A stretch of 64,000 nucleotides of DNA from Atherinomorus stipes (GCA_023101725.1 JALJCO010001293.1:736313-800312), one strand, 5' to 3'; positions 53,617 to 64,000 are shown, counted from the stretch's first letter. The notes: generated by a model from the sequence alone, not told the origin. Made by a program: numbers and translations.

Positions 53617-56600
53617 CTGTTGAAAAAACAAAATTTCAACCACTGTACAAATAACAACTGTAACTGCAGAAGAAAATTGTACATTTTCATGAGTATGGAT
53701 TTAGCATTTTTAAAGAAAACAATGTAGAAATCAAGCATTCAACTAACGCTGACATGGGGAAACTATGTGCCTTTTAAATACAATGGTTTAAAATGTATTT
53801 TAATTTCCCAGAGTTGATCAAGTCAACAGAGGGGTTTTGTAGCTAACTCAGTCATTCTCTGAATCTAGCAGCACTGACTTCAGCTTAGCATAGCATAGTT
53901 GCTGTGATGTAATGTTTTCAAGTAGCACCACTTGGCCAAAGTGAACCAATGATTTAGAAATTTCTCCCAAATATGTTTTCACATCCACACATTTTGATTG
54001 TGAAATCAGCTTATCGTTTTCGACTCAAAGAAATGAGTAGCCAGTATTTGATAGGGGAACTATATGCTGTGAAAGTACATGCCAATTACAAGAAAGTGCC
54101 ACAAACTGTAGCAAAGGCATCACGATGCACAGCAATTGGTAAAAACCCCATGCTCAAAAGTTGGGGATGCTGCGCATGTGTGGTGCTTTTGTTAATATTT
54201 GCAGTGTTTCCCTGTGATTGGCCTGTAATTCAGCAGCATATACTTCCCCTATTGAATCCTGCCTACTCAGTTTCTTTCCTGTGAAATGAGCTTCTTAATT
54301 GTAGTCAATCAGAATGTGCAGGTCACAAAAGGTAATAAGACTAAATGTCTTGTTAATTTGCTCACTTTCATCAAGTGGTGTTAGTTGGACCTGCCAGATT
54401 ATAGCAACTATGCTAAGCTATGCTGAAGTCAGTGCTGCTGCATTTCGAGAATCATTGGGTCAAGTAGAAAAGTTTTGGGCCCACTTTTTTAAACTGAGGA
54501 CACTGCATGGGCAACTAAAATTTCACCCAGGAGCAAAAAATATGTTTCATAGAAGTCAGTGATTATTCTTGTCAATTCTACACCAACCTTATCCATCGCT
54601 GCGTCTTGCTTCACACCAACAGGCACAGGATCACACACTGTAGGTGGCCTCTATAAAATAGAAGGGGGGAGAAGGAATGCTTGTATCAGCACTGTTTTAT
54701 ACTGTAACACAAAATACATTGAATTACATTATTATTACATTAAAGCATGACTTACCTGCTGCCTAGCTTGGCTTGGCTTCCTGACAGCAGTTTTAGGGAG
54801 ACATTTCTTTGGCACAGTCTTAAAAAAAACCCAAAAACAAACATTGTTTAAATATACCTGTGACAGATATGTTCAATGTGACCTACACAAATCAAGAATC
54901 TGCAAACTATTTACCATTTTGCCAAGAGGGCAGTTGTCCAGCGCCGATGGAGACACTTTTTCCACAGCAGGCAAATTTGATGCGGAGAATCGAACATGAT
55001 TTAATGGAATAAAGCAGTCCTTCAAAGTCACCTGCGTGCCATCTGACTGTAAAATATAATAAATAAGAACTTCAAACAATTTGTCTTTCATTAATTAAGC
55101 CATAATCACAAATATTAATCACAATATATATCAATATTATATCAGTGTCAGAAAGAGCAAACCTCATTGTGAACCATCCTCTTTTTGGATGAAGCAGAAT
55201 CATGCTGACCTTCCTCAGAAGAGTTCCTCTATAAATGTCAAATTCAAAATCTAAATGAATTACATAACTCTGTACATTAAACTAAATTTTATCATAAACA
55301 CGTAAATTAAAATCAATCCTATTACCTTCATGCCCGATTCTACCAGCGTCTGTCTGGGAGGCAGAGAACGAGTAGCGATAACCTCCTTCTTCACAAAAAC
55401 TCTGGGAGACCTCTTGGGCAAAACTGGTTTAGAAGACACTTTGCCAAATATTGGTGGCACAGGTGATGGAGGAGGTGGTGTCTCCAGGTGTCGATAGGTG
55501 AACTGAAACAGCAACTTCACCAGGACTTTCATCCCAACATTGTCACTGAGATGTACCTACAAAAGCAAAAACAAAGTATGTCATCACTATTGATGCAACA
55601 TTTTATGGGAAATGAAAATACATTAACATGTCTTATCACAGGCAACACTCATTCCCCCTTACCCCATCTGGGCTCCACAACTCTAGCTGATCCAGAGGGA
55701 ATTGGTCATCAATGTGGAAATATGTCACATCTATAAATCAAATAATACCAATAATTCAATACGTTTCTTAACTACATTTTTGTTCCTAAGACTACTCAAG
55801 AAAAAATGTATTGGCTACTGTTAGAAAACATATCATTACAGTTAATTCAGCATGACATTTTCTTTTCAACACAACTTACTAAGACGTTTGGCCTGTTGAT
55901 GAAACTCTTCCCTCATACTGCGTTGGTACCATTCTTTCACTGTGAGACGCGGTGGAAAGTCCACAACAAAAACCTAGTGGGAAAAAATCCATTCAGTCAT
56001 TGCTCAACTAATTGAAAATATGATACAATACCAAAAAAAAAAAAAAAAAAAATCAAATACCTTTGCCTTGGGCCAAAGACTGCAGACTGTTGCCAGGTAA
56101 CGATGAAAAGCTTGGCCCGCCTGGTCAACTGTAGAACTGCTCGTGAGGTTGTTACTGGGTGCCAGAACACAGATTGCATCTGGTGTACGAGGAAGTTTGA
56201 GATTCAGAACCTCTGTACGCAAATGATCAGCAGAAGCTCCTGGGGTGGACATCACTCCGTAGGAGTAGTTGCAGACAGGCATGGGAACAATTTGGTCCGC
56301 AATCGCACGCAAATGAGAATCCCCCAGAATAAGGACAAACTAGAAAAAAAAAGACATACACAAGAAATAGATATTTGTTATTACTAACTATGCTTTTGAA
56401 TGTATTAATATTTATATTTCTAAATTTAAACATGTGATATACCTTCTTATCTGGAGACTCCTCAGGGATGACCAGTTTGTGAGGACGCCCAGTGTAATCA
56501 CTCATTTCCCAGTGTCTCACTTTGTGACGAGAACCAGTACCACGCCCTGTTAATAATACAAAAAGGCCAACTTAATTCAAGAAATTCTAGTGAAATCTAA

Positions 56601-59600
56601 TATCAATCTATATCACTATTGTTATCATCTGAATGATACTAAAGGTAATATGTAATTACAAGATCATCAACGTTATCAGAAGTATTATAGACAATAGTCC
56701 CTGGGACAAGACAAGGTGGCGTACCTATAGAACAAAAACACTCATTAGACACATCCTTACCTTTGGTGGTTACTTGAGTGCAGTGCAAACCACTGTCCGT
56801 GGTCACTTGGCTAGTCATGGGAACAGCTTCTGGACAGGTGGGGGTTGCATCACAAACAGAGACCTGGTTTGGGGTGGGCTTCACACAGCTGGCAGAGACT
56901 TGGTTTGGAGTGGCATCAACACAGCTGGCAGAGACTGGGTTTGGAGTGGCCTCAACACAGCTGGCAGAGACTGGGTTTGGAGTGGACTTAACACAGCAGG
57001 CAGAGACTTGGTTTGGAGTGGACTTAACACAGCAGGCAGAGACTTGTTTTGGAGTGGACTTAACACAGCAGGCAGAGACTTGTTTTGAAGTGGACTTAAC
57101 ACAGCAGGCAGAGACTTGGTTTGGAGTGGGCTCATCACAGCAGGCAGAGACTTGTTTTGGAGTGGACTTAACACAGCAGGCAGAGACTTGTTTTGGAGTG
57201 GACTCAACACAGCAGGCAGAGACTGGGTTTGGAGTGGCCTCAACACAGCTGGCAGAGACTGGGTTTGGAGTGGCCTCAACACAGCTGGCAGAGACTGGGT
57301 TTGGAGTGGCCTCAACCTGTTAAATAAAAAATGTCAATCACTTTACAAATAACACAACTGTAACTGTAGTAGAAAATTATACACTATCATGATTATGGAT
57401 TTAGCAGTTTTAAATGAAGCAATGTTGAACTCAACCCTCCAACTACCTTTGACATTGGAAACTTTATGTGACCTTTAAATAAAATGGTTTAAACAGGTAT
57501 ATTCCACCCCTGGGAGAAATTTAGCTGTCCCTCAAAGTCTTCTGAATTGAATCTGTGAAAAAAGCGTTTTCTAGCTAACTCAGTCATTCTCTGAATCTAG
57601 CAGCACTGACTTCAGCTTAGCTTAGCAAAATTGCTGTTATCTAATGTTTCCAAAATAGCACCACTTGGCTAAAGTGAACCAATTATCTAGACATTTTTCC
57701 CAATTATGTTTTCTGATCCACACATTCTGATTGTGAAATCTGCTTCTCCTTTTTGTACTCAAAGTATTGAGTAGGCAGGATTTAATAGGGGAACTATATG
57801 CTGTGACAGTACATGCCAATTAAAAGAAAGCACCACAAACAGTAGCAAAGGCATCACGCATGCACAGCATTTGGTGGAAACCGCGTGTACAAAAGTTGGG
57901 GATGCTGCTCTGGTGTGCTGCTTTTGATAATATATGCAGTGCTTTCCTGTGATTGGCCTGTAATTCAGCAGCATATACTTCCCCTATTGAATCCTGCCTA
58001 CTCAGTTCTTTCATGTGAAATGAGCTTCTTATTTGTACTCAATCAGAATGTGCAGGTCACACAAAGGTAATTAGAATAAATTTCAAGTTAATTAGGTCAC
58101 TTTCATCAAGTGGTCTTAGTTGGATCTGCCAGATTATAGCAACTATGCTAAGCTATGCTAAAGTCAGTGCTGATAGATTCAGAGAATCATTGGGTCAAGT
58201 AGAAAACTCTTGGGTCCACTTTTTCAAGTGAGAAGACTGCATGGGCAACTTTCACTTTCACCCAGGAGTAATACAAGTGTTTCATACAAGTCAGGGATTA
58301 TTATTGTCAAATCTGCACCAACCTTATCCATTGCAACGTCTTGCTTCCCACCAACAGGCACAAGATCACACACTGAAGGTGGCCTCTATAAAATAGAAAG
58401 GGGATGAAGGAATGCTTGTATCAGCACTGTTTTATAGTGTAACACAAATCAATTGAATGAATTACATTACTATTATATTAAAGCATGACTTACCTGCAGT
58501 TTAGATTGCCTTTGCTTCCTGACAGCAGTTTTAGGGCGACAGTCCTCTGGCACAGTCTTAAAAAACCCAAAAACAAACAGACTTTCAATATACCTGTGAC
58601 AGATATGTTCAATGTTTCCTCCACAAATCAAGCATCTGAAAATTATTTACCGCATTGCCAGGAGGAAAGTTACACAAAGCCGATGGAGAAACTTTTTCCA
58701 CGACTGTCAAAATTGATGCAGAGAATCGGACAGGATTTAATGGAATGAAGCAGTCCATCAAAGTCACCTGCGTGCCATCTGACTGTAAAATATAATATTA
58801 CATTATAACTTATAACAATTTGCCTCACATTGATTTAGCCATCATCACAAATATTAATCACAATCTATATCAATATCATAACAGTGTCAGAAAAGAACAA
58901 ACCTCATTGTGAACCATAGTCTTTTTAGATGAAGCAGAATCATGCTGACTTCCCCCTGAATGGTTCCTCTATAAATGCCAAATACAAAATCCAAATGAGT
59001 CACATAATTATGTACATTAAACTAAATTATATCATAAACACATAAATTACAATCAATCCTATTACCTTCCTGCCCGATTCTACCAGCGTCCGTCTGGGAG
59101 GCGTAGGACGAGGACGAGTAGCGAGAACCTCCTTCTTCACAACAACTCTGGGAGACCTCTTGGGCAAAACTGGTTTAGGAGACACTATGCGAAAGATTGG
59201 TGGCGCAGGTGGTGGAGGAGGTGGTGTCTCCAGGTGTCGATAGGTGAACTCAAACAGCAACTTCACCAGGACCTTCATCCCAACATTGTCACTCAGATGT
59301 ACCTACAAAAGCAAAGACAAAGTATGACATCACTATTGATGCTACATTTCATGGGAAATGAAAATACATAAACATGTCTTATCACAAGCACACAATCATC
59401 CCCACTTACCCCATCAGGGCTCCACAACTCCAGCTGATCCAGAGGAAACTGGTCATCGATGTGGAAATATGTCACATCTATAAATCACATAATACATCAA
59501 ATTAAATAGGTTTCTACATTAAATTCTTTTTAAAAGACTATAAAAGAAAAAACGTTTAAGCTGCTATTTTAAAAACATATTACAGTTAATTCAGCATGAC

Positions 59601-61204
59601 ATCTTCTTTTAAAACAAAACTTACGAAGACGTTTGGCCTGCCGATGAAACTCTTCCCTCATACTGCATTGGTACCATTCTTTCACTGTGAGACGCGGTGG
59701 AAAGTCCACGACAAAAACCTAGTGGGGACAATATGCATTCAGTCATTGCTAAAATAATTCAGGAAATGACACAATATCAAAACATAAAATTTCCACATAC
59801 CTTTGCCTTTGGCCAAAGACTGCAAACTGTTGCCAGGTAACGATGAAAAGCTTGGCCCGCCTGGTCAACTGTAGAACTGCTCGTGAGGTTGTTACTGGGT
59901 GCCAGAACACAGACTGCATCTGGTGTACGAGGAAGCTTGAGATTCAGAACCTGTTATGTAAAAAAAGAAGATCAAGAATGTCAATGAGAAAATCACACAG
60001 TTATTTATTTGGACTTATGCAGCACAAGGACAGCTGTCTCACTCATCAACAAGGCATCTGAATGAGGACTCTGCTTTCCAGAGCAGAAGTTTCCCCTTAC
60101 ATACTTAACAAGAGATGTGTACTTGCTACACATGTCATTTGCATGTAAAGAAGAAGCAAACAATGGCTCAGCCAGGGAAGAAAATGGATTGAGTGGATCA
60201 CAGGAAGTGTCAACCTCATGTCTCACAGAGTGATGAGGAAAGTCTTTTAAATTACCTTTAAGATGTGAATATGTTTTGCAAGAACAATGGCTTGATTACA
60301 TTGTCTCAGGCACAATTAACTCTTTATGCTAACACTACTTCCTCAACTAGTTTAAGCTAAAAATATTTCCTAAATAAAGAATAAAGCTTTAACATTTTCC
60401 TCCACAAACCTCTGTACGAAGATGATCAGCAGATCCTCCTGGGGTGGACATCACGCCGTAGGAGTAGTTGCATACTGGCATGGGAACGATTTGGTCCGCA
60501 ATCGCACGCAAATGAGAATCCCCCAGAATAAGGACAAACTAGAAAAGACAGACATACACAAAAAATAATGAATAATGTCTATTAGTAACAATCCTTTTGA
60601 ATGGTTTAATACACATATGTGATAAACAATTTAATCTACCTTCTTGTCTGGAGACTCCTCAGGAATGACCAGTTTGTGAGGACGCCCAGTGTAATCACTC
60701 ACATCCCAATGTCTAACTTTGTGACGAAAACCAGTACCACGCCCTGTTGATAACGGAAAGGAGAAAACAATTTAGGACATTTTAGCTACATAATGTATGT
60801 CTGTCTTCCTATCATCTTGATAATGCCAAGGTTTTAGAATTTTGGGGGGGGAACAAAGCAATGTATTGCTCATTCATCTTAAATTGCAATCAAAATTCTA
60901 AGAAATTTGATTAGTTTTCTATAATCATTAACAAACCATGCCTTTTTTCTTCATCACACATTTGAATAATTTCTAAATTCTAATAATTACTATTCTTGTC
61001 AATATTGTATTTATAAACATCATTTATTTACATTCTCAATCAAAAGCATGATGATAAAACAAGAACTTATCCAACTATCACACAAATGTACTTACCTTGA
61101 CAAATAATACTGGGAGGAAGCTCTTGGCCAGCCCTCATCGTCAGCAAGCGAGACACACGATTACGACTCGCTTCAGAACGATTGTGACCCTTCAGACGAG
61201 GCAT
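51277..61204 (-). CDS. Spliced SGNH-hydrolase / C76-like protease / OTU protease gene (full-length model)
   Basis: Exons in reading order: 61096-61204, 56443-56546, 56061-56339, 55880-55973, 55663-55730, 55326-55556, 55163-55228, 54915-55046, 54756-54818, 54588-54650, 51277-53616. All borders are GT-AG and phases fit. The total is 3549 nt, 1182 residues plus stop. The start ATG (61204) follows an acceptor and begins MPRLKGHNRSEASRNRVSRL. Residues 77-79 (GDS), 133-135 (SNN) and 217-220 (DGVH) are the serine, asparagine and Asp-His blocks of an SGNH hydrolase. A Pro-rich basic linker follows, then two C76-like domains and OTU. Joining the 61 kb start exon to these exons skips the duplicated set at 56.6-60.7 kb and is an inference. 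I know no named family with this layout. Confidence 0.7.
53840..54480. repeat. Foldback sequence in intron 12, copy B
   Basis: The left arm contains CAGCACTGACTTCAGCTTAGC and the right arm the complement (GCTATGCTGAAGTCAGTGCTG). Both arms also share CTATATGCTG/CAGCATATAC and GAGTAGCCAG/CTGCCTACTC blocks. It matches the structure at 57540-58210 and therefore predates the duplication. Confidence 0.8.
56639..60743 (-). CDS. Upstream duplicate exon set (copy A) of the SGNH gene
   Basis: Exons in order: 60640-60743, 60410-60538, 59801-59950, 59625-59718, 59410-59477, 59066-59302, 58903-58968, 58651-58782, 58494-58556, 58323-58385, then 57316 down to a stop at 56639. Each has the same phase and, except one 6-nt difference, the same length as its counterpart in copy B. 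It encodes the SGNH blocks (GDSH, SNN, DGVH), the Pro-rich linker and an exon 13 made of twelve 36 bp repeats. It then stops where the C76 domains should begin. With the ATG exon it would give about 630 residues. One 459 bp intron (59951-60409) is absent from copy B. Confidence 0.75.
56885..57316 (-). repeat. 36 bp coding tandem repeat, 12 units
   Basis: Each unit encodes twelve residues of the form VEATPNPVSASC or VKSTPKQVSACC. The array is exactly 432 bp, in frame, with a partial thirteenth unit running into CDATPTCPEAVPM. Copy B has only about two degenerate units at the same point (VEATQNQ.., VETTTKMVSAC). Confidence 0.95.
57540..58210. repeat. Foldback sequence in intron 12, copy A
   Basis: Same arms as copy B, centred near 57870. 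It lies between the 63 bp exon at 58323-58385 and the repeat exon at 57316. Confidence 0.8.
61096..61204 (-). CDS. Shared start exon of the SGNH gene
   Basis: 36 codons plus one base. It begins with ATG directly after the acceptor CATGTAG and ends CAAG|GTAAG. The peptide is basic (MPRLKGHNRSEASRNRVSRL). There is no second copy of this exon, so copy B depends on it or lacks a start. Confidence 0.7.
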
Positions 61205-61639
61205 CTACATGAACAGAATCAATTTTCCATCAGAAAATCTTTCTAGAACATTTCAATACATCAACTCATTATTTTCTCAATTCTTAATCAACTGGGGAAA
61301 GTAAAGCTGTACAACTGATTGACATTTCATTGTTATTCTACTTCCCTTTCAAGCAACCTCCAAACTCACAAAAAAGCTGAAATATTTTTTTGTTGACACA
61401 ATTTCTGATATTATTCTGAAGCTAAACATTATTTCAGTGACTTTTCATCCTGCAATTGGTCAGGTGTCGTTAACAAAAAAAAATAGATTTGAAATGTAAC
61501 ATTGTACTAAAGGTTCAAGGTTATTATAAGCCATTTTCCTATAATTCAATCATATTTATTATTACAAATTAAAGCAATTGCACAACCGCTGATTACATAG
61601 TTTATTTTACATACATTGGTTTTATTATGACTCATTTAA

Positions 61640-62060
61640 GTTTGCCTTTAATATTTAAGAACCGCGGATGGTAACAAAGACACCACGCATGCGCAACATC
61701 CGGGGGCTACCATATTTGCGGAAGTTAGGAATAGTGCGCATGTGTGCCGACTTTGATATTACAACGGTTTTTCGCCTCGGCATATAGTTCCCTACTAAAT
61801 GCCGTGTAGTCAGTCTTTTGATGTGAAATCGCCTTCTCCTTTATACCCAGTCAGAATGTGCGAATCACGAAACAAATTGGAAGGGGGAATCGTGTTTATT
61901 AGCTCACTTTTCGCCAAATGATGCTATTCGAACCTCCAGATTACAGCAACTATGCTAAACTAAGCTAAAGTCAGTGCTGCCAATTACTCAGTTAGAAAAC
62001 GCTTCGGTTCACTTGTTCCACTCAGAGGACTGAGGAAGGAAGCTTTACTTCACCCACAAG
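61640..62060. repeat. Single-arm relative of the foldback sequence, intron 1
   Basis: Shares the order GGCATATAGTTCCCTACTAA, GTGAAATCGCCTTCTC, CCAGTCAGAATGTGCG, ATTACAGCAACTATGC and AAAGTCAGTGCTGCC with one arm of the intron 12 foldbacks. It shows no facing second arm except weak traces left of 61760. Confidence 0.65.
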
Positions 62061-62378
62061 TAGCATATGCCTTTAAGTTTTCATTCCATTCTGAAGTGAT
62101 GCTACGGAAGAATTGGATCAAAAAGATCGATTCGCCGTAGTGAGAGCCGAACTTCATAACCGGCAGATTACACAGTTTGCAGCCTAGCATTCGCCAGTTT
62201 AACGACGTGACTAACTTTATTAACTGAAAACAAACCATCATCTGAAAGTTTCTCCTTTCTTGGCAGTCTCCAGCCCATTTGAAAACACCGAAAGAAGCCC
62301 ACTACAAATAATGTTAATCAGGACCACAAACAATTACCAACCCCCCTAAAAATAACAAAAAAAACCCGCAAAACTTAC

Positions 62379-62700
62379 CTTAACCAAGATGTCTTCACTC
62401 GTTGCACTTCACAAAAGAAAAGTAGATGAAATACCACAAAATGCCAATTGAAGATAACACACCGATCTGATTCAGACCTGATGAAACCAACAAATGGCGC
62501 TAAACCAACGGTCCTCGCGCAACGTATATCCAATTCAAATATCGCCAATATCCAATCAGCGCCCGCTTTGCCACAATACGTGCAATCCATAGGTTCAACC
62601 TGTGGGTGTGTGGTGCTGGCCTGTACCACCTGCTGGACTGTACCACCTGCAATGCTATTCCTCAGCCGTATCCTAGATTCCGCCTCCACCGCATGAACCG
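62379..62700 (-). other. Probable 5' untranslated exon of the SGNH gene
   Basis: A consensus donor (AAG|GTAAGT) at 62379/62378 faces the start exon across a 1.17 kb intron. The frame that would join the ATG exon has a stop (TGA) shortly upstream, so this exon is best read as untranslated. The 5' limit is a guess. Confidence 0.4.
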
Positions 62701-62854
62701 GAAGCAATGTTACCGCTATGTCAATGAAAGTCATATCAAAATCCACGTTTGCTTGTTTCATTTCTTTTCTTTCTTTCTGACTTCTCATGTTATTTTTAAA
62801 AAACTAAATTAAACCTTAATTCACATTTAAACAACAGGTTAAACAAGTGTGAAG

Positions 62855-62875
62855 TAGGAAGTGACGTCACAACCC
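62855..62875. promoter_or_regulatory. Palindromic CRE-like site
   Basis: GTGACGTCAC at 62861-62870 contains the full TGACGTCA element bound by CREB/ATF factors. It lies about 480 bp upstream of the 5' exon donor of the SGNH gene, so it could belong to its promoter or to an unseen + strand gene. Confidence 0.4.
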
Positions 62876-62879
62876 AGTT

Positions 62880-63460
62880 CGTTCGAAGATGGAAGTGAAG
62901 CATTGTGGTCCTTGTATGCCGGTTAGAAACTTATCCGGACCAAAGACTGCGCCTGCACTCCACCGGAAAACGTGACCAGACCACATGATCATCAAACATC
63001 GCGAGAGCCATCCGCCTGCAGTCGAATCGTGCACAGATAAGGCTCGTTCGCATTGACTGCGTCTGTCTACCGTCTGACTTCATGGTCAGACGAGAGCTGC
63101 GTGAGTCTCGGGGGCGGATCATAAACGCAGCGCATCACAGCTGGACAAGTTCGCCAACGTGAAGATGCAATAACGGAGGATCTCGCGGCATTTGCCTTTA
63201 TTTAGCTCAAAGTTACTGAACGCTGTGCAGATGTGATCAAGTCTGATTACAGAGTAATGAAACAGCGTGTTGTTGACGCTGATTACATGAACTTAAACTG
63301 GACTGTAGTAGAATGTTGTTTACCTATTAAGGTGAAACACAGAGGACAGTAATCTGGTAAATGTCCAGGCTCAAATATAAAAACCATAAATGCTTTGCCT
63401 TGAAGAATAAATTTAAAACAAATAAAAAATAGAAACTTATTTTTTCTAGATAGGGCTGGA
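62880..63460. other. Gene-free stretch right of the Helentron region
   Basis: CpG-containing to about 63190, then AT-rich. A short frame from the ATG at 62889 (28 codons) is not recognisable. Confidence 0.35.
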
Positions 63461-63464
63461 AATA

Positions 63465-63465
<1 letters not shown>

Positions 63466-63536
<71 letters not shown>
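63466..63536. repeat. (TA)n microsatellite
   Basis: About 35 uninterrupted TA units followed by a T run. Confidence 0.95.
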
Positions 63537-63539
<3 letters not shown>

Positions 63540-63845
63540 TTTTATTAAGGATTTGGGTAGCATACTCATGGATAACATAAGGGGAGCATGTGGAAAGGTG
63601 GATACACACCAATAAGTCCATCCAATCCAAATTCTGAAGAGGATTTGTGAAAGTTTTGGTATAACTTATTAAGCTTTATATTTATCTGAGTTGCATAACT
63701 TGTGGCTGTAACACGTTTGTGTTCCTCTGTTGCTGCAGTCAGATATCAGCCTGTCCAGATATCAGTCTGTCCAGGTTTGTGAACATCAGCCTAACTACAG
63801 TATGAAACACCAAGGCTGATTTTGTAGCCTGTTTAAAACACCTAA

Positions 63846-64000
63846 ATGGATTTATTACTGAAGGACAGTCCCGTCCAAAAATCGGAGCTTGCGTCAGTGA
63901 GAGTTGAAACCAATCAGAACCAGGTTCTGGCGGCATTGGAGGCAGGTCCAGGTGCTGCAGTTGCTGAGGAGGAACTGCACGCTCCGACTGCAAACGGACG
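63846..64000 (+). CDS. Open reading frame running off the right edge, unrecognised
   Basis: A frame opens at ATG 63846, directly after an in-frame TAA, and stays open to the window end (51 codons). It begins MDLLLKDSPVQKSELASVRV and ends in Ala/Glu-rich sequence. The codons look protein-like, but I recognise no family. An overlapping - strand frame (63739-63993) is also open, so this may be chance or part of a transposon. Confidence 0.25.
   Translation, partial: MDLLLKDSPVQKSELASVRVETNQNQVLAALEAGPGAAVAEEELHAPTANG

Noticed and set aside
53617..53643. The Met at 53643 as the real start of the protease protein
   Set aside because: A splice acceptor (CAG) precedes 53616, and the equivalent exon in copy A has the same acceptor. 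The first nine residues come from intron sequence.
53281..53727. 148-codon + strand frame opposite the terminal protease exon
   Set aside because: Shadow of the conserved - strand frame, with no features of its own.
56778..57352. + strand repeat frames (QQAETWFGVDLT-type)
   Set aside because: Antisense readings of the 36 bp repeat. The - strand reading joins the flanking exons in phase, whereas the + strand does not.
1..64000. CRISPR arrays, bacterial operons or a tRNA gene
   Set aside because: No spaced direct repeats of that kind, no ribosome-binding-site-led gene runs, and no complete tRNA fold were seen. The tandem repeats present are eukaryotic mini- and microsatellites.

Overview
The window is vertebrate nuclear DNA, most likely from a teleost fish. 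It has large spliced genes with GT-AG introns, long AT-rich spacers, (TA)n and GAAA/GAAT microsatellites, and dense fish-type transposons (Tc1, hAT, PIF/Harbinger, L2/CR1 LINEs and a Helentron-type Helitron). There are no bacterial signals.

Host genes. The + strand carries exons 1-9 of USP12 (16820-37062), a deubiquitinase. They are in frame and almost identical to vertebrate USP12; only the last coding exon was not found. On the - strand at 7202-7325 (possibly to 7358) is exon 1 of a RASL11-type small GTPase, best matching RASL11A. The two genes are head to head, as USP12 and RASL11A are in mammals. The remaining RASL11A exons are not visible and probably lie left of the window.

Transposon landscape. 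From 1 to 45 kb the introns and spacers are layered with insertions: a Tc1 copy split by a Harbinger-like element that carries a small palindromic MITE; two related Tc1 copies (11.6-13.2 and 24.5-26.1 kb) sharing an 78 bp flank on opposite sides; two TTAA-flanked foldback elements (6 and 26.6 kb); nested hAT-type composites (14.6, 19.5 and 28.6 kb); a CR1/L2-like LINE (33.3-34.6 kb, -); an L2-like reverse transcriptase remnant (40.2-40.9 kb, +); a three-copy repeat at 37.7-40.1 kb; and a 140 bp minisatellite at 43.6-44.3 kb.

Helentron-like region, 45.2-62.4 kb, all on the - strand. The downstream gene encodes a Rep (HUH)-helicase-endonuclease protein broken by three frameshifts, all in poly-A runs. 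The upstream gene is a spliced gene whose exons I could phase exactly. It starts with a 36-residue ATG exon (61096-61204), encodes an SGNH-hydrolase-like domain (GDS, SNN, DxxH blocks), a proline-rich basic linker and small Cys-poor exons, and ends in a 2.3 kb exon (51277-53616). That exon encodes two tandem domains resembling the herpesvirus tegument-type cysteine protease (peptidase C76), the first without catalytic residues and the second with them, followed by an intact OTU protease domain. The model is 3549 nt, exactly 1182 codons plus stop. Exons 3-12 and the start of exon 13 are tandemly duplicated. The upstream copy has an extra 459 bp intron and an expanded 36 bp repeat in exon 13, and lacks the protease domains.

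The SGNH + C76-like pair + OTU protein beside a Rep-helicase is the best candidate here for an undescribed system. Combining these domains in one gene is my inference from the sequence. OTU and endonuclease domains in fish Helentrons are established knowledge.
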